DNA of 9,272 nucleotides from an uncultured Bacteroidales bacterium (lineage in GTDB: Bacteria; Bacteroidota; Bacteroidia; Bacteroidales; P3). The position numbers were made by a program, and so were the translations under genes. The DNA lies in the NCBI GenBank assembly GCA_937910265.1, contig CALEPD010000237.1, positions 1-9,272 on the forward strand, written 5' to 3'. Of the stretch, positions 1 through 6,226 are shown piece by piece. How positions within the stretch are numbered: position 1 is the stretch's first letter; the number at the start of each line of letters is the position of its first letter. The notes below the pieces were generated by a model. It was not told where the DNA came from. It worked only from the letters and a program-made list of their open reading frames with translations, and did not search any database.

Positions 1-1
1 A

Positions 2-1336
2 ACTGTCAAGTCCCCCGATCCGGGATTCACCATCGATAACGATGGACCCTGTTTGAATGCACTCGTATTGTTTACCGATACCACTCTTAATTCATCTTGG
101 CGCAAATGGACTTTCCCCGACGATGAGGTCGTTCTGAATGGAACGGAAGAATTGACATATACTCGTGCATTCTACTATACTCCCGTACCTGTTAGCATGG
201 AAGTGCGCAATGGTGAGTACTATCTAAACCCACTTAATATCCGTGACACCATCTGGTGTTCGGCTATCGCTGAGGATACCATAAATGTATTCACATCTCC
301 CGACCTGTTGGTAAGCCCCGATACCATCGTATGTATGGGTAGCCGTACCAATGTCACAGTAACCGCAAGTATCGACGGTGAAACGCTTGACAGCTGTGAA
401 TATTTTTGGTATCGCCATTACAATCAAACAGGTGAGCAACATCTTCAAACAGGAAATGTCCTCGAACAATTCCCCGATGCCGATAATCCAACCACAACAT
501 TCTATGTCAAGGTTGTCAGCCCGCAGGGTTGTGAGGCTTGGGACAGTGTCACCGTGTACATTGTCGACCCTGTCATCGACCTCGATGTGGCTGAAATCTG
601 TCCGGGCGAAACCGCCACACTCGTCGGTAGCAATGCATTCTCCTATACTTGGTCGGCTTCCCCCGACGACAATACTTTGCTCGGTCAGGAAAACAACGAC
701 ACCATTCGTGTCTCTCCCACGGTTACTACTACATATACCCTGGTCGGTCATGGTAGTGACGGCTGTAGCGCCAACCCGTTGACCAAAACCGTTACCGTAC
801 TGCCTTTCCCCGAACCCGCAGTCGAAATGAATCCCGACTTTGTCGACTCTGAGAACCCGGTGGTCACCTTCCAGGACGTTTCTCCCAATAGCACATCCTC
901 TTTCTGGGACTTCCATAATGGCGACACCTACACCACTCGAACAGTCGAATATGTTTTCACCAATCTCAAGGCCGACTCCGTTCCAGTTTCTCTTACCACC
1001 GCCAACCGTTTGGGCTGTCAGGCAACACTCGACTTCTGGGTTCCCGTTCAACTCTTCACTGTATGGTTCCCCAACGCTTTCTTGCCCAACTCCGATTACA
1101 GCGATGTCAATGTGTTCCGCGTCCATTCTACCAACCAACTCGAATACTTCAGAATCTATATCTACGATCGCCGCGGACAATTGGTGTTCTCTTCTCAAGA
1201 CCAGAACTTTGAGTGGGACGGTATCATCAACGACCGACCCGCACCGCAGGGAACTTACGTCTATGTATGCAAGTATCGCCGACCGGGTACACCTGATATC
1301 ATCACCCAGAAAGGCTCAATAAGCTTAATCCGATAG
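2..1336 (+). CDS. T9SS type B sorting domain protein (surface protein, 5' partial)
   Basis: The frame is open from base 2, so the N-terminus lies outside the window and no start should be assigned; the TTG at 53 is only an internal leucine. At least 444 codons are present. The final ~91 codons (about 1061-1333) match the gliding-motility-associated C-terminal domain (CHU_C, type B sorting signal). They open with WFPNAFLPN, then show FRIYIYDRRGQLVF, the WDG motif and PQGTYVYV, and end in KGSISLIR. Upstream are beta-rich modules: one Ig-like domain near 596-810 starting ICPGETATL, and a PKD-like domain near 812-1045 with FWDFHNGD. Two earlier modules are weaker. Proteins of this family are exported by Sec, cross the outer membrane through T9SS, and stay at the surface or are released; many are adhesins or gliding-related. 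No catalytic domain is visible, so the ligand is unknown. The family call is firm, the role is not. Confidence 0.88.
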   Translation, partial: TVKSPDPGFTIDNDGPCLNALVLFTDTTLNSSWRKWTFPDDEVVLNGTEELTYTRAFYYTPVPVSMEVRNGEYYLNPLNIRDTIWCSAIAEDTINVFTSPDLLVSPDTIVCMGSRTNVTVTASIDGETLDSCEYFWYRHYNQTGEQHLQTGNVLEQFPDADNPTTTFYVKVVSPQGCEAWDSVTVYIVDPVIDLDVAEICPGETATLVGSNAFSYTWSASPDDNTLLGQENNDTIRVSPTVTTTYTLVGHGSDGCSANPLTKTVTVLPFPEPAVEMNPDFVDSENPVVTFQDVSPNSTSSFWDFHNGDTYTTRTVEYVFTNLKADSVPVSLTTANRLGCQATLDFWVPVQLFTVWFPNAFLPNSDYSDVNVFRVHSTNQLEYFRIYIYDRRGQLVFSSQDQNFEWDGIINDRPAPQGTYVYVCKYRRPGTPDIITQKGSISLIR

Positions 1337-1363
1337 CTCCTTACAGCAATCATATTGAAAACG

Positions 1364-1392
1364 GGGGCTGAATTCAATAAGAATTCAGCCCC
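1364..1392. terminator. Bidirectional terminator hairpin between convergent genes
   Basis: A perfect 12-bp stem, GGGGCTGAATTC at 1364-1375 and its complement at 1381-1392, encloses the loop AATAA. Beyond a bulged G at 1363 the stem continues three more pairs (1360-1362 with 1393-1395). It sits between the stop of the surface-protein gene (1336) and the stop of tgt (1438). On the minus strand the stem is followed by a short T-rich run (CGTTTTC); on the plus strand the run is interrupted (TTGGTTTCTT). It probably serves both genes, tgt better than the other. Confidence 0.75.
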
Positions 1393-1437
1393 GTTGGTTT
1401 CTTGGTGTATGGGTCGAAACCCACCTATAGAGCATGC

Positions 1438-2577
1438 CTACAACCGTTTGCCCAGTTTTGTCAGCATCTGCTGTTTCCACTCTCGGAAACTCCCCTCAAT
1501 AATCTTTTCCCGGGCTGTGCTTACCAGCCAGAGATAATAGTTGAGGTTGTGGATTGAGCATATCTGCAATCCGAGTATCTCGTCTGCTTTGATAAGGTGG
1601 TGAAGGTAGGCGAATGTATATTCACGGTCGCATTGTGCGCTACTGTTGGCATCGATGGGTTCAAAGCAGCTTCCCCATTTTTTGTTTTTTATGTTCACGG
1701 TTCCTTCTGCAGTGAACAACAACCCGTTTCTCCCGTTTCTTGTCGGCATCACACAGTCAAACATGTCAACACCGCGGTCAATGGCTTCAAGCAGATTCGA
1801 TGGAGTACCTACGCCCATCAGATAGCGAGGCTTGTTTTTCGGCAAGATGCTGTTCACCACCTCGATCATTTCATACATGATTTCTGTCGGTTCGCCCACG
1901 GCCAGTCCTCCAATGGCGCATCCCTCCGAATTTTTCGAAGCGATATATTCAGCCGAAATTCTCCGTAATTCGGGATATTTGCAACCCTGCACTATCGGAA
2001 ATAGCGATTGGTGATAGCCGTATAGGGGAGTGGTCTCTTCAAAACGGTTGAAGCATCTGTCCAGCCAGCGGTGGGTCCGTTCCATCGATTGTTTGGCATA
2101 CCGGTAATCTGCTTCTCCCGGAGTGCATTCGTCAAAGGCCATGATGATGTCGGCTCCAATCACACGTTGTATGTCCATTACATTTTCCGGGGTGAATAAA
2201 TGTTTGCTTCCGTCTATATGGCTGCGGAATGTACATCCCTCTTCCTTTATTTTTCTGTTGTCCGATAACGAAAACACCTGGAACCCTCCGCTGTCAGTCA
2301 ATATCGGTCTTTCCCAACCAATGAATCGGTGCAGGCCGCCGGCTTGTCGGAGTATATCCATTCCTGGCCGCAAGTATAAGTGGTACGTGTTGCCCAATAT
2401 GATTTTTGCATCAATGTCGTTGCGTAATTCATGCTGGTGTACTGCTTTCACGCTGCCAACCGTCCCAACAGGCATGAATATCGGTGTCGGAATCTCTCCG
2501 TGGTCGGTTTTGATGATTCCTGCTCGCGATTCGCCTTCAGCACTTGTGGCTATTAGATTGAATGATAATTTCGGCAT
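1438..2577 (-). CDS. tgt: Queuine tRNA-ribosyltransferase (tRNA-guanine transglycosylase)
   Basis: Tgt exchanges the guanine at position 34 of tRNA-Asp, -Asn, -His and -Tyr for the queuosine precursor preQ1 in the cytoplasm. The 379-residue length is normal for the bacterial enzyme. Visible landmarks are TDSGGFQVFSL (proton-acceptor Asp95), MAFDECTPG (Asp149 and Cys151, base recognition), PIVQGC (Gln197), GGLAVGEP (223-230) and DMFDCVMPTRNGRNG, whose Asp274 is the expected nucleophile. By contrast, the zinc motif CxCxxC seen in the E. coli and Zymomonas enzymes is absent: the aligned positions just before AYLHHL are Ser312, Ala314 and Asp317, although the fourth ligand, His343 in SIHNL, is kept. 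The ATG start is supported by a promoter -7 box about 30 bp upstream. No other queuosine gene is in the window. It diverges from the glycosyltransferase-like gene. Confidence 0.96.
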   Translation of the reverse strand: MPKLSFNLIATSAEGESRAGIIKTDHGEIPTPIFMPVGTVGSVKAVHQHELRNDIDAKIILGNTYHLYLRPGMDILRQAGGLHRFIGWERPILTDSGGFQVFSLSDNRKIKEEGCTFRSHIDGSKHLFTPENVMDIQRVIGADIIMAFDECTPGEADYRYAKQSMERTHRWLDRCFNRFEETTPLYGYHQSLFPIVQGCKYPELRRISAEYIASKNSEGCAIGGLAVGEPTEIMYEMIEVVNSILPKNKPRYLMGVGTPSNLLEAIDRGVDMFDCVMPTRNGRNGLLFTAEGTVNIKNKKWGSCFEPIDANSSAQCDREYTFAYLHHLIKADEILGLQICSIHNLNYYLWLVSTAREKIIEGSFREWKQQMLTKLGKRL

Positions 2578-2605
2578 TGTTAATAACGGGTTGATATTTT
2601 GGACG

Positions 2606-2613
2606 CAAAAATA
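2606..2613 (-). promoter_or_regulatory. Putative -7 promoter box of tgt
   Basis: On the minus strand this reads TATTTTTG, a full match to the Bacteroidetes -7 consensus TAnnTTTG. It would give a leader of roughly 20 nt before the tgt ATG. I see no TTTG at the expected -33 spacing, so the promoter is only half matched. Confidence 0.5.
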
Positions 2614-2636
2614 CGATTTTTCTCAGAATAATGCAC

Positions 2637-2644
2637 TATCTTTG
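2637..2644 (+). promoter_or_regulatory. Putative -7 promoter box of the glycosyltransferase-sigma-barrel-GNAT cluster
   Basis: TATCTTTG matches TAnnTTTG and is the only good candidate promoter upstream of the four-gene plus-strand cluster. No TTTG lies 19-20 bp upstream, so strength is uncertain or an alternative sigma factor may be involved. The box overlaps an in-frame ATG at 2631, which therefore would not be transcribed. This argues for translation starting at 2727 instead, after a leader of about 75 nt. The leader opens with a small hairpin (AACGG 2652-2656 with CCGTT 2666-2670). Confidence 0.5.
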
Positions 2645-2726
2645 CACTTTAAACGGTACTATTCTCCGTTATATAAGCGCTTTGAGTTATACTTTATTAG
2701 TTAGATTAGAATTAATTGAATACCTT

Positions 2727-3881
2727 ATGTTGGATTTTTCAGCAATATTTGCAAACCCGTTTGAAGTGGTTGTGACTGCTGTCATTGCCATAACTTTTAT
2801 ATTGCTTTCGTTCTATTACGCCTTCTTTTATTTGCGTGTGGCACGCTACCGCATGAGCAAGACCAACGGATATGTAAGGAGTGAGGCCCAGTCCGCCACG
2901 CCTTCCGTGTCGATTGTGCTTACCGCCCATAACGACTCCGAATGGCTTAAGGAAAGTCTGGTTTATTTGCTCGAACAAGATTATCCCAACTATGAAGTGG
3001 TTGTTGTCAACTATGTCTCGCAAGACGACACCAAGTTCGTGCTGAAGCTCTGTGCCGAAAACTACCCTCATCTCAGAGTGGTTAATTTCCCCGAGGATGT
3101 GAATATGTTCCAGGGTAAAAAGTATCCACTTTCCCTTGGCATTAAGTCCGCCCGCAACGACATCATCATCTGTACCAATCCCGAATGTGTTCCCAAGTCG
3201 TTTTCATGGGTGAATGAAATTGTATGCGAGTTTTCCCCCAATACAAACATCGTATTGGGTTATTCCTGCATCAAGCAGGAAAAAGGCCTTTTCAATGCAC
3301 TCCAGCAATATAATAATGTTACCCGATACGCCCGTGTTTTTGGTGCGGCTCTTATGGGAGCTCCCTACACCGGCAATGGTCATAACTTGGCTTATCGCCG
3401 TTCGTTCTTCTTCGAATCCCAAGGGTTCATTAGCCATTATTCCGAACCCGAAGGCGCCGATGACCTCTTTGTCAATAAAAATGCAACCAAGAAAAACACT
3501 TCAGTAGCGCTTCATCCCGATTCATTTATGGTTACCGACCCCGAAAAAAGTTTTAAGGGCTGGATGCGCAAGCGCAAACGCCGTTTTGCACCGCTGTACA
3601 TGCATTCCACCGGCGAACTTATACTCAGGTCCATTTATCCTCTGTCGCTGCTGTTGTTTTATGCTGCTATTGTTATTGCGTTGGTGTTCAAGTGTTTCTA
3701 TTGGCAGATTCCTGTTCTGGTATTATTGCTGAAATGGCTGTGGCAATGTTTGTCCATCAAGCCACTGTTCAATCGCTTCGGTGTAAAGCGCATCTTTTAC
3801 TTCGCACCATTCCTTGAACTTTATTTCTTGTTTACAGATACTATATTGTCAACTCTCTCGTTAATAAGGAGAAAAAAATAA
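2727..3881 (+). CDS. Membrane glycosyltransferase family 2-like protein with degenerate motifs
   Basis: I choose ATG 2727 (384 aa) because the longer frame from 2631 would begin upstream of the likely transcription start. The protein has one N-terminal membrane segment (about residues 12-36), a GT-A domain from PSVSIVLTAHND (59-70) to roughly 285, and two or three hydrophobic segments at 300-341 and 355-380. Family features include EQDYPNYEVVVVN, GKKYPLSLGIKSA, the acceptor-side region GNGHNLAYRR and GADDLFVN (243-250). GT2 enzymes normally carry an Asp after the VVVN strand and a TDAD-like DxD motif for nucleotide-sugar and metal; here these read VNY (94-96) and TNPE (150-153). The usual role would be transfer of a sugar from a nucleotide sugar at the inner face of the cytoplasmic membrane. 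With these changes the protein may use another chemistry or be non-catalytic. It is first in a cluster with the sigma-factor gene 13 bp downstream. Its substrate is unknown. Confidence 0.82.
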   Translation: MLDFSAIFANPFEVVVTAVIAITFILLSFYYAFFYLRVARYRMSKTNGYVRSEAQSATPSVSIVLTAHNDSEWLKESLVYLLEQDYPNYEVVVVNYVSQDDTKFVLKLCAENYPHLRVVNFPEDVNMFQGKKYPLSLGIKSARNDIIICTNPECVPKSFSWVNEIVCEFSPNTNIVLGYSCIKQEKGLFNALQQYNNVTRYARVFGAALMGAPYTGNGHNLAYRRSFFFESQGFISHYSEPEGADDLFVNKNATKKNTSVALHPDSFMVTDPEKSFKGWMRKRKRRFAPLYMHSTGELILRSIYPLSLLLFYAAIVIALVFKCFYWQIPVLVLLLKWLWQCLSIKPLFNRFGVKRIFYFAPFLELYFLFTDTILSTLSLIRRKK

Positions 3882-3894
3882 TTTCACATTATTC

Positions 3895-4503
3895 ATGGAG
3901 ATTAATTTGACAACAGAAAAGGCTCGTCGCGACTATAAATTGGTATGTCTCGCTCGAGAACAAGGTGATCAAAAAGCCTTTACCATGCTGATGAACACCT
4001 ATAGGGAGCCTTTGTATATGATGTTGTTGAAGATGACAAATAGTCCTGTCGATGCCGATGATTTGACTGTCGAAACATTCGGAAAGGCTTTCAATCAGCT
4101 TGATATGTATAGCCCAACCAACGCTTTTAGCACATGGCTGTTCTCTATTGGTGCCAATAACTGCATCGATTTCATTCGGAAAAAAAGAGTCAGCACAATC
4201 TCGATAAACGATTTGAGCCGCATCTCCGACGATGAAGTGTACGAGTTCCCGTTGCCATCCAACACACCTAACCCCGAAGAGGAATACATCTCCGCTCAAC
4301 GTAAGGAAATACTTCGCAAAATCGTCGGTAAACTCAAGCCTCATTACAGGGATTTGATACAGTACCGTTACTATGACGAACTCTCGTACGAGGAAATAGC
4401 GCAAAAGACCGCTCTCCCGATGGGTACGGTGAAAATTAGATTGATGCGAGCGAAACAGCATTTGCTTCGCCTGTTCAACGACCGCAAGGAGGAGGAGTTT
4501 TAA
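3895..4503 (+). CDS. Sigma-70 family (ECF-like) RNA polymerase sigma factor
   Basis: This 202-residue protein has the two-domain layout of an ECF sigma factor. Region 2 spans about residues 28-98 and includes DADDLTVETFGKAF, FSTWLFSIGANNCIDFIRKKR and the -10-binding and core-binding helices. A linker of about 40 residues follows, then region 4 (about 137-193) with YRYYDELSYEEIAQKTALPMGTVKIRLMRAK, whose last part is the DNA-recognition helix-turn-helix. It should direct core polymerase to a specific promoter set. No FecR-type or zinc-finger anti-sigma gene is adjacent; the next gene encodes a barrel protein. The acidic C-terminus (KEEEF) is encoded by bases that also form the Shine-Dalgarno sequence of that next gene. 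Similar stand-alone sigma factors are, to my knowledge, common in Bacteroidales, but their regulons are mostly undefined. ATG 3895 is the natural start. Confidence 0.93.
   Translation: MEINLTTEKARRDYKLVCLAREQGDQKAFTMLMNTYREPLYMMLLKMTNSPVDADDLTVETFGKAFNQLDMYSPTNAFSTWLFSIGANNCIDFIRKKRVSTISINDLSRISDDEVYEFPLPSNTPNPEEEYISAQRKEILRKIVGKLKPHYRDLIQYRYYDELSYEEIAQKTALPMGTVKIRLMRAKQHLLRLFNDRKEEEF
4487..4495 (+). promoter_or_regulatory. Strong Shine-Dalgarno inside the sigma gene, for the barrel gene
   Basis: AGGAGGAGG lies 8 nt before the GTG at 4504, with the sigma stop TAA immediately next to that GTG. Other starts in this window lack such a site, as is usual in Bacteroidota. The site therefore supports GTG 4504 as the real start and suggests translational coupling between the two genes. 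Confidence 0.7.
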
Positions 4504-5403
4504 GTGAGGCACGCAATCTCTTTTATATTGTCTCTTTTTTTAGCTGCAGCCCTCTCTGCAGAAGATTTGGATGCTCATAGTCCCTACGGGGATGGTTATC
4601 AATTTAAAGGTTTATCGGTTTTTGTAGATGCAGGAGTGGCTCGGGTCAGCAATGTCCATGCTAATTTTTATAACGGCTCTTTAACCAACGCCAATACAAT
4701 CAATCGTGTGATGCATAGCGAGGGTTATGGTCAGCAAATGTGGAACGACCTGGTTTCGCAGTCGTTGATTTCCCCAAGTGCAATACAGAATTTTCGCCAG
4801 CTCGAGGTTGTCGAATATGCCGACATGTTTTACAAGATAGCCTACCAGATAGGTTTTGGCTTCCGTTACGATTACGACAGCGGTTTGGGATGGTTGCTCA
4901 GGTTCGATTTGATTGAGCTCAACTCCATTGGTGCCTTCAATTTAAGCAGCCGTAATGGTACAGGTATACTCACCAACCAAAACCAATATGTCCGATGCGG
5001 CATCCTGGGGCAGGAAAAGAGAATCAATATCGATTTTGCGTTGACTCACCGATTCAACAGAAGTGGATTGTTTGAGTGGGAAATAGATTTCGGTTGCAAT
5101 GTGAACAATACTTCTGTCTTGGGTAACGATATCGAAGTGGCAGGCCGACTCTACAATATTCTCAATGTTTGGGGCGATATGGGCCCGGGTTACTACAATG
5201 AGTCCATGAACTATATCAATCAGGGTGGTATCGGTGTTGGTGGATTTGCCACCATTAGTGCTTGCTACAAGCTCATGGGCTCTGCCATATCCTTGGGATA
5301 TACATTTTATTATACAAAAATCAACCTTGAGGGCTATAGTGCTTATGCTCCACAGCATAATATCTTTTTACGATTTGATTTGAACAAGTTTACTTTTTTT
5401 TGA
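4504..5403 (+). CDS. Secreted protein, probable outer-membrane beta-barrel
   Basis: The GTG start abuts the sigma-factor stop codon. It gives a clean Sec signal peptide: basic residue at 2, hydrophobic core ISFILSLFLAAALSA, and likely signal peptidase I cleavage after Ala19 (ALSA-ED). The 280-residue mature part shows alternating polar and hydrophobic strands typical of small outer-membrane barrels, for example AYQIGFGFRYDYD, GWLLRFDLIEL, INIDFALTHRF, EWEIDFGCNVN, GGFATISACYKL, AISLGYTFYYTKI and NIFLRFDLNKFTFF. It ends in an aromatic residue, as many substrates of the BAM insertion machinery do. I recognise no named family and no catalytic motif, so its function (porin, sensor or structural) is open. 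Its position directly after a sigma factor hints that it is either part of the regulon or linked to the sensing step. The GNAT gene follows after 7 bp. Confidence 0.72.
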   Translation: MRHAISFILSLFLAAALSAEDLDAHSPYGDGYQFKGLSVFVDAGVARVSNVHANFYNGSLTNANTINRVMHSEGYGQQMWNDLVSQSLISPSAIQNFRQLEVVEYADMFYKIAYQIGFGFRYDYDSGLGWLLRFDLIELNSIGAFNLSSRNGTGILTNQNQYVRCGILGQEKRINIDFALTHRFNRSGLFEWEIDFGCNVNNTSVLGNDIEVAGRLYNILNVWGDMGPGYYNESMNYINQGGIGVGGFATISACYKLMGSAISLGYTFYYTKINLEGYSAYAPQHNIFLRFDLNKFTFF

Positions 5404-5410
5404 TTGATAT

Positions 5411-5956
5411 ATGATTATTTTTACAGAATTAGCAGATAGCGATCATCCGCATTTTGCACAAGACCTTTTTGAAGATGCATTCCCGAAGGAGGAGCGACCT
5501 CCGTTTGCCAGCTTGAAACACCGAGATGGAGCAAAATTCCATTTCTTAGTAGCCTCTAATGGTGATGGCGACGGCGATCAAGGTTACCCGGTTGGAATAT
5601 TGACATATTGGAATTTTGAGAATTTTGTATATGTCGAACATTTTGCCATCGCAAACGAACTGCGTAACCAAGGTTTCGGTAAGGCTGTATTCTTGGACTT
5701 TATGATGCAGCAATCCGAACAGGTGGTTTTGGAAGTCGAAATGCCTCATGACGAACAGTCTGAACATCGTATCGAATTTTATTCTTCAATGGGTCTGTTC
5801 CGCAATGTGCAACAATACGAACAACCGTCATATTATGGCTTGGATTCTGTCATTCCAATGATAATAATGAGCAAATATGAACTCGATGACGATGAGTTTT
5901 TTGTCGTAAAAGATGTTTTATACTCAGATGTTTATGGAATATCTGTAAAAAAATAA
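5411..5956 (+). CDS. GNAT family N-acetyltransferase
   Basis: This 181-residue protein fits the Gcn5-related acetyltransferase fold, which transfers acetyl from acetyl-CoA to an amine. Motif A is clear: EHFAIANELRNQGFGKAVF (76-94), with the R/Q-x-x-G-x-G pyrophosphate loop at Arg85-Gly90. Motif B follows as LEVEMPHDEQSEHRIEFYSSMGLF (107-130, quoted with its FYSSMGLF core), and the C-terminal part after 140 completes the sheet. The acceptor cannot be read from the sequence. An in-frame threefold GGYGAY repeat (5561-5578) adds an acidic GDGDGD stretch at 51-56 in the loop before the VGILTYW strand. The gene is last in the cluster, with only AT-rich bases and a short hairpin before the tRNA promoter. 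Role within the cluster is unknown. Confidence 0.87.
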   Translation: MIIFTELADSDHPHFAQDLFEDAFPKEERPPFASLKHRDGAKFHFLVASNGDGDGDQGYPVGILTYWNFENFVYVEHFAIANELRNQGFGKAVFLDFMMQQSEQVVLEVEMPHDEQSEHRIEFYSSMGLFRNVQQYEQPSYYGLDSVIPMIIMSKYELDDDEFFVVKDVLYSDVYGISVKK

Positions 5957-5965
5957 TAAAATAAA

Positions 5966-5997
5966 TTTGGTGGGTACGAAAAATATTCGTACTTTTG
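5966..5997 (+). promoter_or_regulatory. Bacteroidetes-type promoter for tRNA-Arg
   Basis: TTTG at 5966-5969, a 20-bp spacer and TACTTTTG at 5990-5997 match the TTTG-N19/20-TAnnTTTG consensus of the primary sigma factor. Transcription would start near 6004, about 30 nt before the mature tRNA 5' end, leaving a leader for RNase P to remove. Confidence 0.8.
5974..5992. repeat. Palindrome GTACGAA-N5-TTCGTAC within the tRNA promoter
   Basis: A perfect 7-bp inverted repeat (5974-5980 and 5986-5992) with loop AAATA fills the promoter spacer and overlaps the first three bases of the -7 box. It is followed by TTTT. It could be a protein-binding operator, or as RNA a weak terminator for the acetyltransferase transcript, or both. 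Confidence 0.5.
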
Positions 5998-6033
5998 CAA
6001 TCGCTTTTGAGGGATGAAAAAGCAAAATCAAAT

Positions 6034-6107
6034 GGCTCCTTAGCTCAACTGAATAGAGCATTTGACTACGGATCAAAAGGTTGCAGGTTTGAATCCTGCA
6101 GGAGTCA
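6034..6107 (+). tRNA. tRNA-Arg (anticodon ACG)
   Basis: All four arms fold. The acceptor stem pairs GGCTCCT (6034-6040) with AGGAGTC (6100-6106), including one G-U. The D stem is GCTC/GAGC (6043-6046, 6056-6059). The anticodon stem is TTTGA/TCAAA around the loop CTACGGA, with anticodon ACG at 6068-6070. The T stem is GCAGG/CCTGC around the loop TTTGAAT. The discriminator is A6107, and the following CAA shows that CCA is not encoded. It should read CGU, and CGC/CGA after deamination of A34 to inosine. Unusually, D-loop position 19 is A and T-loop position 56 is T, replacing the near-universal G19-C56 tertiary pair by A-U. The gene has its own promoter and terminator. Confidence 0.97.
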
Positions 6108-6108
6108 C

Positions 6109-6141
6109 AAAGAGAAGAAATTTAAAAGATTTCTTCTCTTT
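6109..6141 (+). terminator. Rho-independent terminator of tRNA-Arg
   Basis: A perfect 13-bp inverted repeat (6109-6121 with 6129-6141, purine-rich AAAGAGAAG arm) encloses a 7-nt loop. It begins two bases after the tRNA and is followed by TTGCTTTATA. The stem is AT-rich but long. Confidence 0.75.
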
Positions 6142-6226
6142 TGCTTTATATCCTTTCTCATACTTGCAGAAGGGGGATAATTTTTTATCGGGTGGTTGCA
6201 TTTGTTCGACGAAAATGATGTCTCTG

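Noticed and set aside
224..1198. A 324-codon open frame antisense to the surface-protein gene
   Set aside because: It lies wholly within a well-supported coding gene, and its translation shows no recognisable domain; it follows from the codon bias of the real frame.
2631..2726. N-terminal extension of the glycosyltransferase-like protein from ATG 2631
   Set aside because: This ATG precedes and overlaps the -7 box TATCTTTG, so it would not be transcribed; ATG 2727 precedes the membrane segment naturally.
6034..6107. tRNA-Arg as an integration site for a mobile island
   Set aside because: I found no repeat of the tRNA 3' end elsewhere in the window and no integrase gene; the following genes look like a chromosomal polysaccharide operon.
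5995..6180. A 61-codon plus-strand frame starting with a TTG-like codon
   Set aside because: It runs straight through the tRNA and its terminator hairpin, so it is a translation of RNA-gene sequence.
6176..6189. GATAA-TTTT-TTATC as a second terminator
   Set aside because: A five-pair AT-rich stem is too weak, and the strong tRNA terminator lies just upstream.
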